From contig CAJKRY010000002.1 in the NCBI GenBank assembly GCA_905202485.1, forward strand, positions 71,465 through 135,464: a DNA stretch of 64,000 bases, written 5' to 3'. The notes under the pieces were generated by a model that saw only the letters and a list, made by a program, of their open reading frames with translations, was not told the DNA's origin and made no database searches. Made by a program: the position numbers and the translations under genes. Below, piece by piece: positions 18,520 through 26,901 of the stretch (within the stretch, counting starts at the first letter, position 1; each line of letters starts with the position of its first letter). This DNA comes from an uncultured Methanomassiliicoccus sp. (lineage in GTDB: Archaea > Thermoplasmatota > Thermoplasmata > Methanomassiliicoccales > Methanomassiliicoccaceae).

Positions 18520-19016
18520 AAGGTCTCATTCGCTGCTCTGCCAATTGCTTTTAAGATACTTTCTCTTGGAATTACGATTGAAACTGGTATCGTAAGAATT
18601 TTTTCAATTGTCGGAGCAACGATCGGAGCGCAGACTATCGCAAGAGCTCCGTCACGTTCTGCCATAACTGCAGCGATGATTGCATCCTCCATGCTGTTTG
18701 CAGGATATTCCTTGACTAAAATTTCACGACCTTCAATTTTGATTATTCTTTCTTCAATTTTATTCAAAACAGGCCGCGCGGCAATAACTCCAATGAAATT
18801 ACCATACGGTTTATTTTCAATCCTGCGTATTGCCCGTATGATTTCTCTGACAGTGCGAAGATTTGGTTCCCTGGACTCGCTCATCAGTTTATAAATTGTA
18901 GATGTTGATAAGCCTGTTTTAGAACAAAACTCATTAACGCTCATCTGAAGATCTTCTTCCAGAATCTTCTTCAAAGAGTTTCTGAAGCCTCCTTCTTCTC
19001 GTACAATTCCAGCCAT
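18516..19016 (-). CDS. HTH regulator with PrpR_N-like sensor domain
   Basis: 166 residues. The N-terminal XRE-type helix-turn-helix (MSVNEFCSKTGLSTSTIYKLMSE) is followed by a domain with SMEDAIIAAVMAERDGALAIVCAPIVAPTIEKI and then PVSIVIPRE. This resembles the N-terminal sensor of propionate regulator PrpR; the resemblance is by eye and the ligand is unknown. It is convergent with the ABC importer and upstream of thioredoxin reductase on the same strand. Confidence 0.7.
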   Translation of the reverse strand: MAGIVREEGGFRNSLKKILEEDLQMSVNEFCSKTGLSTSTIYKLMSESREPNLRTVREIIRAIRRIENKPYGNFIGVIAARPVLNKIEERIIKIEGREILVKEYPANSMEDAIIAAVMAERDGALAIVCAPIVAPTIEKILTIPVSIVIPRESILKAIGRAANETF

Positions 19017-19041
19017 AAGTTCGCTTTCGAGAGACGTTGTT

Positions 19042-19926
19042 TCACCTCAGTGCAAATTTAGCGGCATTGTCGCCGGCAATACAGCCCTGACCAACTGCTC
19101 TAGCTATCTGGTATGGTTTGCCGGTTACATCACCACAGGCATAAACTCCATTAAGTGAAGTCTTGCAGTCTGCATCCACAGGAATTCTTCCGTCGATGTC
19201 CGGCATAATGTCGAGATCAAGAGCCAGCTCCATTGAGCCTTTAGCACCTAGTGCTATAAAGACTCCATCCGCAGCTAAGCTACTGCCATCCTCTAATTTA
19301 ATTCCTGCAACCCTGTTTTCACCAGTGATTTCCACCACTTTGGCATCAACCAGCTTAATTGAAGTTTGTTTTATCTTATCAAACATATATTGAGATACAA
19401 ATCTAGATGAAGACGCCCAATAAACTTCAGAGGCATATTCTGATAATAAAAGTGCAGATTCTCCAGCTTCGCTTCCGTCTCCTACAACACAGACTGTCTT
19501 ATTTTTATAAAATCCAGCGTCGCATGAAGCACAGTATGAAACACCTTTGCCGAAGAATTCTTTTTCTCCGGGCACCCCCAGTTTCTTACGGGACACTCCG
19601 ACTGCCAAGACAACTGACTTTGAAAGAATTGATTTTCCATTGTCAGTATTTACTACAAAGTTATCATCTTTTTTCTCAAGGGATGTGACTTCTTCTTCAA
19701 GAAATAAAGTACCAAAACTCTTTACCTGTTCCAAACCAATGTTTAAAAGATCCTGCCCGGTTGCAGATTTAATGCCGAAATAGTTTTCAATGTCTGCTTT
19801 CCAGAGCGCAGACTCTGTTAATTTCCCTAGGAGGGTAACGTTTGCTTTCCTGCGTGAAGCATGAATAGCTGCCTGAAGTCCAGCCGGGCCTGCTCCAATA
19901 ATCGTTACATCTGCTGTGGAATCCAT
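19042..19926 (-). CDS. trxB: Thioredoxin reductase-like flavoprotein lacking the usual NADPH motif
   Basis: FAD-dependent disulfide reductase with the FAD fingerprint IIGAGPAG and redox cysteines CASCD; the C-terminal FAD segment ends GVYACGDVTG. In the nucleotide-binding domain the usual HRRxxxR signature that grips the NADPH phosphate is absent: the segment after the second glycine motif (VVGDGSEAGESA) reads VYWASSSRF. Thermoplasma acidophilum and some methanogen reductases are known to lack this motif and do not use NADPH. The ATG at 19926 (MDSTADV) is preferred over one at 19959. A thioredoxin gene lies immediately upstream on the same strand. Confidence 0.88.
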   Translation of the reverse strand: MDSTADVTIIGAGPAGLQAAIHASRRKANVTLLGKLTESALWKADIENYFGIKSATGQDLLNIGLEQVKSFGTLFLEEEVTSLEKKDDNFVVNTDNGKSILSKSVVLAVGVSRKKLGVPGEKEFFGKGVSYCASCDAGFYKNKTVCVVGDGSEAGESALLLSEYASEVYWASSSRFVSQYMFDKIKQTSIKLVDAKVVEITGENRVAGIKLEDGSSLAADGVFIALGAKGSMELALDLDIMPDIDGRIPVDADCKTSLNGVYACGDVTGKPYQIARAVGQGCIAGDNAAKFALR

Positions 19927-19942
19927 CAAAATATGAAAAGAT

Positions 19943-19961
19943 AAGTGTGTATTATACACTT
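19943..19961. promoter_or_regulatory. Inverted repeat over the trxB TATA element
   Basis: AAGTGT, seven-base spacer, ACACTT, placed over the minus-strand TATA-like GTATAATAC about 25-30 bases upstream of the preferred trxB start. This position would let a repressor block promoter recognition. Only sequence symmetry supports it. Confidence 0.35.
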
Positions 19962-19984
19962 GTCCTTGGTTTTTTACAAATAGG

Positions 19985-20377
19985 CTAATTTTTCTCGATT
20001 AATGGACGCAGGTATGCAAGAATCTCATCTTTCGGCCTGAGACCAATGAGTCTATTGACCAGCCTGCCGCCTTTGTAAACGAGAAGCGTGGGAATTGATT
20101 CTATTTCAAACCGCATAGCCGTCTGCTGGTTCTGATCAGTATCCAGCTTGCCGAATGCAACCTTTCCTTTCAGATCTGCAACCAGCTCATCGATTATAGG
20201 TCCCATTGCTCTGCAGGGTTTGCACCAAGGCGCCCAGCAGTCAATAACTACGACATCGTACCTGTTCACGACATCCAAGAAATTAGCATCTGTTGTCTTG
20301 ATAGGAGCTGTTGGCCATTCTGCCTCTTTCATTAGCTCTTTGAGTTTCTTCTCACGGATAGCCTCTAACTCATCCAT
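19985..20377 (-). CDS. trxA: Thioredoxin
   Basis: 130 residues with active site WCKPC (WAPWCKPCRAMGP), the cis-proline in ESIPTLLVYKGG and a normal thioredoxin C-terminus, plus an N-terminal extension of about 30 charged residues. It is next to the thioredoxin reductase-like gene, its likely electron donor. The stop codon is TAG, rare in this window; reading through it would add about a dozen residues before TAA. Confidence 0.92.
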   Translation of the reverse strand: MDELEAIREKKLKELMKEAEWPTAPIKTTDANFLDVVNRYDVVVIDCWAPWCKPCRAMGPIIDELVADLKGKVAFGKLDTDQNQQTAMRFEIESIPTLLVYKGGRLVNRLIGLRPKDEILAYLRPLIEKN

Positions 20378-20469
20378 ATTCCTAGTATGGTCTCCCCTGA
20401 TTAAATGGTTTTTTTATATACCAGGCGATAGTTTAAGATAGTGAAAGCAATATTCTGCTGGGATGGCGC

Positions 20470-20733
20470 ATGCTTGAGGAAGCCTCAGAATTAATGGGAT
20501 TGCAGGTTTACACATCTGCAGGAATCTATCTAGGAAATGTCACAAATCTGGTTATAGATATCGATAAGAAGAAAGTAGAAGGATTGTTCATAAATGAGAC
20601 TAATCCGCTCCTTGTCGAAGAGTCTAAAGCAGTGAGTGTACCTTTCAGATGGATACAGTCTATTGGAGACATCATCATCCTTAGATACTTCCCAAAGAGA
20701 GTTAGCAGCAAAAAACCAGCAGCTAAAATCTAA
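20470..20733 (+). CDS. PRC-barrel domain protein
   Basis: 87-residue stand-alone PRC-barrel: GLQVYTSAGIYLGNVTNLVID, then KKVEGLFINETNP, and a Lys-rich tail. Similar in build to the protein at 13124 but clearly diverged. It has its own TATA-like TTTTTTATATACC near 20411, divergent from thioredoxin. The function of stand-alone archaeal PRC-barrels is not established. Confidence 0.78.
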   Translation: MLEEASELMGLQVYTSAGIYLGNVTNLVIDIDKKKVEGLFINETNPLLVEESKAVSVPFRWIQSIGDIIILRYFPKRVSSKKPAAKI

Positions 20734-20734
20734 A

Positions 20735-21268
20735 TTAAGTTTCTAACAATAAATCGAGATCTATACAACATAGACTCGATAACTCATTATGCATAGCCAG
20801 TATGCGATCTGCTGTGCTTTCATGCCCTTTTGAGATTTCTTTATCCATCTTATCTTTTGATTTAACAAGTGTTGTGCCTGAGACTAAGTTATCTGCATGA
20901 CATACGATTTTCTCTTCCAGAGTTGAAGGCATGTAGTCTGCTAAAGGAAGGCCGATTTCTTGTGCTTCTTCCTTTGTGAAACCGGCTCCGGTATGCTTGC
21001 GTACAATATTTACAACAGAATCTGGAATACCTTGACCGCGCAGCAGATCTGCACCGTATGATGCATGCATTAATCCATGTGTTTTTGAGCGGCCGATGTC
21101 ATGCAGTAATGCTCCTGCAGTCACAAGCGGTATGTCTGCGTTGCATCTCTCTGCAATTTTAATCGCCACATCAAGCACTTTGTATGAATGGTCTATAACA
21201 TTCTGAGAGACATGATAAGAGTGTAAGAGTTGTACACAGTCTTCCTCAGTCGGAATCTTTGATGACAA
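20735..21268 (-). CDS. HD-domain hydrolase (TIGR00295-like)
   Basis: About 177 residues with the metal-binding HD motif LLHDIGRSKTHGLMHASYG and upstream His-containing helix (VIDHSYKVLDVAIKIA). It is a phosphohydrolase of unknown substrate. The frame is open further upstream over the trm56 gene, but family members begin just before the segment read here as KIPTEEDC, so a TTG at 21268 overlapping the trm56 stop is chosen. A GTG at 21286 is the other option. Cotranscribed with trm56. Confidence 0.78.
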   Translation of the reverse strand: MSSKIPTEEDCVQLLHSYHVSQNVIDHSYKVLDVAIKIAERCNADIPLVTAGALLHDIGRSKTHGLMHASYGADLLRGQGIPDSVVNIVRKHTGAGFTKEEAQEIGLPLADYMPSTLEEKIVCHADNLVSGTTLVKSKDKMDKEISKGHESTADRILAMHNELSSLCCIDLDLLLET

Positions 21269-21773
21269 CGTTCTTCCCTCTTTCACATGGAATGACAGTT
21301 GTTTTACCTTCAAAATCTTTCTGAAGCGCTTGCCTGTCCTGATATCTGTCCAAGAATACAGCGAGCGCCGCAACTTCAGAGTGCGGTTGATTTCCCACAC
21401 CGATGTTGTAATCAGCCCATTGATAAACTTCTGGAGGCACTTTTTCAGCACCTACTACAATCAGCATTTTATTTCTAACGTCCGCTTTCACTTGAGGAAT
21501 ACCGTCGTCGATATGAGTGCCATACATCGTCAGGTGCACTTTGACGCCATCGAACTTGCGCATAAAGTCTCTCCACTTTGTGCCGGTTTCAATGGTAAAA
21601 TCACCGCCAAAACGATCGACTACCGAACGGATGCTGTTTTCCAAAACCTCATCTTTTGTAGATACAAAAATACCCTTTGCCCCAAAGGCTCTAGCAGTAA
21701 GCGCAACGTGTGTTGTGATTCTTTTATCGCGCTCGGGACGATGCCCAAGACGCAGGATGTAAATTTCCTGCAT
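21246..21773 (-). CDS. trm56: tRNA (cytidine-56-2'-O)-methyltransferase
   Basis: SPOUT-class methyltransferase specific to archaea, methylating C56 in the T-loop of tRNA. The N-terminal signature ILRLGHRPERDKRITTHVALTARAFGA and the trefoil-knot cofactor region (VVGAEKVPPEVY, NIGVGNQPHSEVAALAVFLD) are unmistakable. The ATG at 21773 gives the usual short N-terminus; a GTG at 21785 overlaps the upstream stop as GTGA and is possible. It lies between the winged-helix gene upstream and the HD hydrolase downstream. Confidence 0.94.
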   Translation of the reverse strand: MQEIYILRLGHRPERDKRITTHVALTARAFGAKGIFVSTKDEVLENSIRSVVDRFGGDFTIETGTKWRDFMRKFDGVKVHLTMYGTHIDDGIPQVKADVRNKMLIVVGAEKVPPEVYQWADYNIGVGNQPHSEVAALAVFLDRYQDRQALQKDFEGKTTVIPCERGKNVVIKDSD

Positions 21774-21781
21774 CTTAAGAT

Positions 21782-22279
21782 TCACTCCTTCAGACGTTCA
21801 ATTCTGTGACCGCGATAATCAAGGCGGACCGAACGCTTAACCAAGCTTCGCAGCATCGTTGAGGTTATGCCCATCTTTTCAGCAATATCTCCAGCAAAAC
21901 GCCCTTCCGGTCCGACCTCATCATAGAGCTCTTTTTCAAGTTTCTCAAAATCTGCTTCAGACATCATTGCAACAGCCAATACATCTGATATTTCATATAC
22001 CGGCCATGATGCATTGATGTGAAAAGAAGTATAGTATGTGTGGTAAGCTTTTTCAGGGAACGATCCGCTTGTTGACTGCCACCGCGTTTCCACCAGCTTC
22101 ATTTTTTCAAAGAACTTGAGGGCTTCGGCACCATCTTCGCCAAACTTTTCCTCAATATCTTTAACAGTACGCCATTCGAGGGTCACCTCTTTCAACACGT
22201 CCCGCTTTATGCTGGTATCTACGGCCCGCAACATTGGAACAAGCTCCGAGGGCTCGTTGATTACCTTAATTCTATTCAT
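21782..22279 (-). CDS. Winged-helix (ArsR-like) regulatory protein
   Basis: 165 residues with an N-terminal winged helix (AVDTSIKRDVLKEVTLEWRTVKDIEEKFG) and a second helix-turn-helix-like segment at the C-terminus (DIAEKMGITSTMLRSLVKRSV). The start at 22279 follows GGTGGTGG, and ATATATATT at about 22302-22310 on the minus strand fits a promoter for it; the longer frame would bury that promoter. It is the first gene of an apparent operon with trm56 and the HD hydrolase. Regulatory target unknown. Confidence 0.72.
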   Translation of the reverse strand: MNRIKVINEPSELVPMLRAVDTSIKRDVLKEVTLEWRTVKDIEEKFGEDGAEALKFFEKMKLVETRWQSTSGSFPEKAYHTYYTSFHINASWPVYEISDVLAVAMMSEADFEKLEKELYDEVGPEGRFAGDIAEKMGITSTMLRSLVKRSVRLDYRGHRIERLKE

Positions 22280-22511
22280 AGCCACCACCATTATGCTATC
22301 TGAATATATATTGTTGACGACGGTTATAGGATGTTGAAACAAAAATAACAAATAAAAAAGAATAGGAAAAACTAGCTGTAGCGATCATCGTTTTAAGATA
22401 AAATATGAAAAAGTCATAAATAATATTATTACATACATGTTAAAATTTTTCTATCACAGTACAAAGTGTTCATCGCTACCCTTATATCTTACTTTACGTT
22501 ATCCTCAAACG

Positions 22512-22706
22512 ATGAAGAAAGCCAAACCAAAGAAGGTAAAATATCAGTGCATATGGGATGGTAGACTCTTTAACTCAGAAGAAGAAGCCTTGAACAAAAG
22601 CTTTGGTCCGATGCAGCCTTTCCAAGAGGGCCACGACAAGTATCCACCAAAAGGATTCTTTGGAACTGTTGTATGGCGCAAAGGGGACCGCAACGTCCAC
22701 AAGTAA
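22512..22706 (+). CDS. Small basic protein, unknown function
   Basis: 64 residues, Lys-rich start (MKKAKPKKVKYQCIW), then DGRLFNSEEEALNKSF and a Gly/Pro-rich C-terminus; one Cys. No family recognised. TATA-like CTTATATC lies at 22481-22488, so the mRNA would begin close to the ATG at 22512. This supports that start over the longer frame from 22437. The compact, charged composition looks like a genuine small protein. Confidence 0.6.
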   Translation: MKKAKPKKVKYQCIWDGRLFNSEEEALNKSFGPMQPFQEGHDKYPPKGFFGTVVWRKGDRNVHK

Positions 22707-22876
22707 GTCCGTATTTACAACGTTATGTAAATTAGATTTCTAGCTATTCTAATCGTAGATTTAGTTCTACGTTTAGAATTCAGCATTATAAGAATTTAAC
22801 ATAAAGTGCATAAAAGAAAATATGCACCAAATCTAATATATTGCCAAAGTATTCTAGTATTGCCGGGTAAAAGCTC

Positions 22877-23191
22877 ATGACAGGTAACAATGCAATAACA
22901 AAAAGGCTGGAAAATGAAGTCAGCCTCCTAGAACGTCATGTTAAAATGCTGAAAACAATAAAAGAAAACGAACCGATCGGAATAATTAGACTGGCGGAGT
23001 TGCTGGGTCACCCGCAGCACAAAGTAAGATACTCACTAAGAATTTTAGAACAGGAAGGACTTATCCTGCCGTCTCCAGACGGTGCCATTACCACAGATAA
23101 ATTTGATGAATTTATGACTGACCTTGACAAATTATTAGATGATATGGAAAGGGCAGTTAACAGACTGAAGATTGAGCTAAAGTCTCCATGA
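22877..23191 (+). CDS. Small winged-helix regulator
   Basis: 104 residues: an N-terminal helix (NEVSLLERHVKMLKTIKENEP), a winged helix (IGIIRLAELLGHPQHKVRYSLRILEQEGLILPSPDG) and a C-terminal amphipathic helix probably used for dimerisation. Resembles archaeal single-domain wHTH proteins of unknown target. It lies upstream of tRNA-Asn on the same strand. Confidence 0.68.
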   Translation: MTGNNAITKRLENEVSLLERHVKMLKTIKENEPIGIIRLAELLGHPQHKVRYSLRILEQEGLILPSPDGAITTDKFDEFMTDLDKLLDDMERAVNRLKIELKSP

Positions 23192-23313
23192 TTTTTACCA
23201 TATCAAAATTAATCAACTGCACAAAAATAGAACATATTGTTTTTAACTAGTACCGCTTTCAGAATTTTGAATATAAAATCTTAAATACCTGATGATTATT
23301 TGAGAGGCTACAG

Positions 23314-23408
23314 GCCGTCGTAGCTCAGCTGGTAGAGCGTATGACTGTTAATCCTCTCAAAGGGGAACAGTCATCATAAGGTCAACGGTTCGAACCCGTT
23401 CGACGGCG
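23314..23408 (+). tRNA. tRNA-Asn(GTT) with a 22-base intron
   Basis: Acceptor GCCGTCG pairs with CGACGGC (discriminator G, no encoded CCA). D-arm GCTC/GAGC, T-arm AACGG-TTCGAAC-CCGTT. Anticodon stem TATGA/TCATA encloses C-T-GTT-A, then an intron at 23351-23372 inserted between positions 37 and 38, the canonical archaeal site, leaving a 73-base mature tRNA. TATA-like ATATAAAATC lies about 40 bases upstream. Confidence 0.95.
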
Positions 23409-23418
23409 CATTCATTTT

Positions 23419-24486
23419 TTATTTCTTGTTTGAGCTGAGTATAAATTCTGCAGCATGTGCGAGCATATCATACGTCTTTTCAAGCTCTTTTATCTCTACA
23501 AATTCATTCACCACATGTGCCAGCTGTGGGTCTCCAGGTCCGCAGATGAAGACATGCGGATTCACTCTTGCAAAATACGGCGCTTCTGTGACATACGGCA
23601 TATCTACAACATCAGAATCGAGAAACTTGATGAGCTCTTCTGCAAGAGGATCGTTCAGATCTGATTCGAAAGCATCCAAAATCAATTCACTCGTCAGTTC
23701 ATATGATTCTCCGCGCAGCCTGTTGACTATTAAATCTTGAACATCATGATAGGTTGTGGGTGGCTGATATCTTACATCAATTTCCACAGTACAAATGTCT
23801 GTGACAACGTTGTTCTTGTCTCCGCCGTGTATGGTGGTGATGCACATGGACATACCAGTCTTTTTTTGAGAGGATGCTTCCACCAGATCAAGCAGCCTGT
23901 CTATGCAGTAATGCATTTTTAAGATGGCATCTCTGCCCAGCCAAGGCTGGGATGCATGTACAGAGGTACCGTTGGTAACAATATTAAATCGGAAAAATCC
24001 TTTTTCTGTGTGAACCAGCTTAACAGAAGTCGGCTCGCATATGATGATTGCGGGAGCATTTTTCACCAGTTCCGATTCTGCTAGTAATTCCGCTCCGTAC
24101 ATCTGTTCTTCTTCATCCGTTGTAAAACAGATTGAGAATGGGATTTTTTCATTGACCAGATGTTCAGCGCATTCGATTATGGCTGCACATCCGCCTTTCA
24201 TATCTGCAGATCCCCTGCCATAAATTTTGTTATCAATTATCACAGCTTGCTCTGTGCTCCAGCCGGATCCTCTCGGCACTGTGTCTAGATGACCTGAAAA
24301 TAAAATGCCTCCCTTGCCGTACGAAGCTGTCAGCACCGGAAATGTATTTTCATTTAAGACTGCAACATCCATTCCGATCGAAGATAAACGGTCTGCGGCG
24401 TATCTGACAACATTCAGCAGGTCTGAATGAAGATCACTCTCAATTAATACGAGTTCTTGAAGAGTCTTTGCTAAGCCATCTTTCAA
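23419..24486 (-). CDS. M20-family metallopeptidase (ArgE/DapE-like deacylase)
   Basis: Zinc-dependent amidohydrolase of 355 residues. Metal and catalytic motifs GHLDTVPRG, GRGSADMKGGCAA and FTTDEEEQMYGAE, the dimerisation insert around VHASQPWLGRDA, and a C-terminal segment with GPGD. Acetylornithine deacetylase and succinyl-diaminopimelate desuccinylase are the nearest characterised relatives; no arginine or lysine pathway genes are adjacent, so the substrate remains open. Confidence 0.88.
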   Translation of the reverse strand: MKDGLAKTLQELVLIESDLHSDLLNVVRYAADRLSSIGMDVAVLNENTFPVLTASYGKGGILFSGHLDTVPRGSGWSTEQAVIIDNKIYGRGSADMKGGCAAIIECAEHLVNEKIPFSICFTTDEEEQMYGAELLAESELVKNAPAIIICEPTSVKLVHTEKGFFRFNIVTNGTSVHASQPWLGRDAILKMHYCIDRLLDLVEASSQKKTGMSMCITTIHGGDKNNVVTDICTVEIDVRYQPPTTYHDVQDLIVNRLRGESYELTSELILDAFESDLNDPLAEELIKFLDSDVVDMPYVTEAPYFARVNPHVFICGPGDPQLAHVVNEFVEIKELEKTYDMLAHAAEFILSSNKK

Positions 24487-24798
24487 AAAATCTCCTCCGG
24501 AAAAATACGTTTAGACAGAACTGCACCATTCAAACACTGCGATCTCAGCAATGTTGATTTTTTATGACCTGCGCGTAAGTTTAAATCGGTAATTGGGGTG
24601 CAGCATTTGGTCATCAAAGAATACACCAGCTTTTAGGCTATATACCTTCTCACAGATATTTCAGAGACGGATAAATTTGTAAACAATACTTTAAAAAAAA
24701 TTGAACATATTTGATTCATCGCATAGTTTTTTTACGAAATGATACCAAAATCTTTACATCATTATACGTCTATTTCTAATATCGGAGGGTTATACAAA
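24487..24798. other. Intergenic region between divergent genes
   Basis: AT-rich stretch separating the M20 peptidase (minus) from the small protein at 24799 (plus). It contains several A/T tracts, a possible TATA-like TTATACG near 24762 and a strong GGAGGG ribosome-binding site at 24784-24789. I see no RNA gene or repeat in it. Confidence 0.5.
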
Positions 24799-25053
24799 AT
24801 GACCGATGAACGTGCAGAACGCAACGTCGAGTTTGAGACAGTAAGATCAGAGAAGATCCCCTTTGGAAAGAGTAACTTCATAGAAGTGGCCCGTAAAAAG
24901 GCGATCTCGAAAGACGGAGAAGAATCAGAGTTCATCTCTATATCCCGTGGCTACACTCTCCGCGATGGAACCGAGAGATATAAGAAGTCTGTAACTATCC
25001 CTGATGAGACTGAAATAAAAGAATTCATCGCAAACCAGGTTAGTTCGATCTGA
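24799..25053 (+). CDS. Small conserved-looking protein, unknown function
   Basis: 84 residues beginning MTDERAERNVEFE; the start is fixed by a CGGAGGG ribosome-binding site nine bases upstream. The C-terminal half (FISISRGYTLRDGTERYKK, then SVTIPDETEIKEFIANQV) has a beta-rich pattern ending in a helix. It faintly recalls the PC4/Sub1 single-strand DNA-binding fold, but this is a guess. The 3' end overlaps the convergent CYTH gene by 14 bases. Confidence 0.6.
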   Translation: MTDERAERNVEFETVRSEKIPFGKSNFIEVARKKAISKDGEESEFISISRGYTLRDGTERYKKSVTIPDETEIKEFIANQVSSI

Positions 25054-25567
25054 ATCCTTTTTCAAGGAGTTCCAGATACGAACTCCTAATTGTTTTTCTT
25101 AATTTTAATTTCTCCATTAATGCAAACAGTCTAGATTTTGCTTCTTCAAGATCTTCGTCCTGAATTTCAAGCTCTACAAAAGTGCCTAAGTTTGTTACGT
25201 TATCGATTGCCACCTCTATGCCGTCCAGATCATATGTTTTCCTCTTTTTTTCAACGATGGCAGCCTGTTTGAAGCCGAGATTGCTGAGAATTTTCAGAAG
25301 TATTTCCGGCTCAGATATCGGTACTCCCAACTCTTCTCTGGTTTTAGTGTCTTTATCAAGTTTAGGGCCTTTATAGTGGAGAGTAAAGGAGCCGTTTTCG
25401 TCTCTGAGCCTCAGGGCCTCATCAGTCTCTGCAAAATTTCTTGAGGGGTGTGCAAAGTAAGTGTCTTTCTGAAAGAGCGTATCTTTGAATCTAGCACCCA
25501 GAGTTGCAAGAATATTTTCCACCTCCGCCGGATTGTCGCAGGCAGACTTTATTTCAATTTCTAACAT
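25040..25567 (-). CDS. CYTH-domain protein (class IV adenylate cyclase-like)
   Basis: 175 residues with the EIEIK signature at the N-terminus, the alternating charged strands of the triphosphate tunnel (EALRLRDENGSFTLHYKGPK, KKRKTYDLDGIEVAIDNV) and FVELEIQ. The family comprises triphosphatases and CyaB-type adenylate cyclases; archaeal members may be either, and the sequence does not decide. Confidence 0.85.
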   Translation of the reverse strand: MLEIEIKSACDNPAEVENILATLGARFKDTLFQKDTYFAHPSRNFAETDEALRLRDENGSFTLHYKGPKLDKDTKTREELGVPISEPEILLKILSNLGFKQAAIVEKKRKTYDLDGIEVAIDNVTNLGTFVELEIQDEDLEEAKSRLFALMEKLKLRKTIRSSYLELLEKGFRSN

Positions 25568-25671
25568 ATGAATACAGATGCGTCAGGAAGTTAATGGAAG
25601 TTTCCAATAACTTTAACTTCCTCTTTCGATATAATGAGAAATGCAATAATCTTGCATTGTTTGTGAGAGCC

Positions 25672-26901
25672 ATGAGATTCTGTATTCACTGCGGAAAAGA
25701 GATACCTGAAGAGTCGAATTTCTGTACACACTGTGGGCTTCCACAAAGTATTCTGCCGCCTCGGCCAGTTTATCAGCAGCCGAGTACTGCACAGTCTGTA
25801 AGATTGTTTGGAAGCACCTTGGGAACTTTTCTTTCCTTAGTAATGTTTATTGTTGCTGTTGTAACATTGATTGGATTATATATCGGAATCCCTACCATGG
25901 CAGAAGTATGGGACAATCCAGTTTCGATCTTCATCATTCTGAATGGAATTGTAAACCTGTTCACACTGGACAATTCCTTACTGATCTTTTACATATTCTT
26001 TATAGCAGTACTGCTGGTAAGCTTTATACTCCTGATAATGAGAAGCAAAGATACGTTTGCCAGAGAACTGACGATGAAGCCCGTCAAAGAGCACAGCCCG
26101 CTGTATACCATATGCACTCTGATTATGGCAATGACTGCCATTTCGCTGATCGTTCAGGTAGTAATTCCGGCATTGTTTGGGCAGACGTCACATGTGCTGC
26201 CGATAGATGATGAAAAATGGCAGATATTATACAGCATAGCCGAACCACCGGTGTGGGAAGAGCTCATCTCCAGGGTCCTTCTGCTGGGAATACCGCTGCT
26301 GGTAATCGACCTGGTGCTGAATGCGGTCAATAAAAAATATGAAAGAAAACCCCTGAGAAGGTATATCCTCGGAGGCGGTTTCAGTTTTGGAGCAAAAGAG
26401 ATTATTTTTCTGCTGATCTCATCATCCATGTTCGGTTACGCCCATTTCAGCGGATGGGACGCCTACAAGATAATTCCCGCTGCGATTGCAGGTCTGTCAA
26501 TGGGCTATGTGTTCCTGAAATACGGACTCTATGCATCAATATCATTCCATGCAATCAACAATATGATCGGACTCTCAACATACTTGTATGATGGAATTGG
26601 ATATGCTCTGATTATAGGAATAATCTCCCTTCTGATATTTCTGCTGGGAATACCTTATCTGGTGAACTATACCTATAAACTAACAAAATGGATATCAATG
26701 AATATAGAACAACGACCGAAGGGAGCAACTCCGCAGCCTTTGTGTGCTGAGCCTGTACAGCTTGAAGAAGAGCCTAAACAGGAAATGCAGAACGTCTCTG
26801 GAGCTAACACAATCGGATTTAGATGTAAAAACTGCGGAAACGATTCCGCAGTATTTGAGAATGGAGAGCTTGTGTGTACCAGATGCGGATTCAAGAACTG
26901 A
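25672..26901 (+). CDS. CPBP intramembrane metalloprotease flanked by two zinc ribbons
   Basis: About 409 residues. An N-terminal zinc ribbon (CIHCGKEIPEESNFCTHCG) precedes roughly eight membrane segments carrying the CAAX-protease/bacteriocin-processing motifs: EE in WEELISRVLLLG, FGYAHFSG and HAINNMIG. A second zinc ribbon closes the protein (CKNCGNDSAVFENGELVCTRCG). The start at 25672 (MRFCIHCG) is chosen because it places the ribbon at the N-terminus; the longer frame overlaps the CYTH gene. Substrate unknown. The 3' end overlaps the convergent isomerase-like gene. Confidence 0.85.
   Translation: MRFCIHCGKEIPEESNFCTHCGLPQSILPPRPVYQQPSTAQSVRLFGSTLGTFLSLVMFIVAVVTLIGLYIGIPTMAEVWDNPVSIFIILNGIVNLFTLDNSLLIFYIFFIAVLLVSFILLIMRSKDTFARELTMKPVKEHSPLYTICTLIMAMTAISLIVQVVIPALFGQTSHVLPIDDEKWQILYSIAEPPVWEELISRVLLLGIPLLVIDLVLNAVNKKYERKPLRRYILGGGFSFGAKEIIFLLISSSMFGYAHFSGWDAYKIIPAAIAGLSMGYVFLKYGLYASISFHAINNMIGLSTYLYDGIGYALIIGIISLLIFLLGIPYLVNYTYKLTKWISMNIEQRPKGATPQPLCAEPVQLEEEPKQEMQNVSGANTIGFRCKNCGNDSAVFENGELVCTRCGFKN

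Noticed and set aside
21782..22279. Transcription factor TFE alpha
   Set aside because: It has a winged helix but lacks the zinc-ribbon half and TFE sequence pattern; called a generic ArsR-like regulator.
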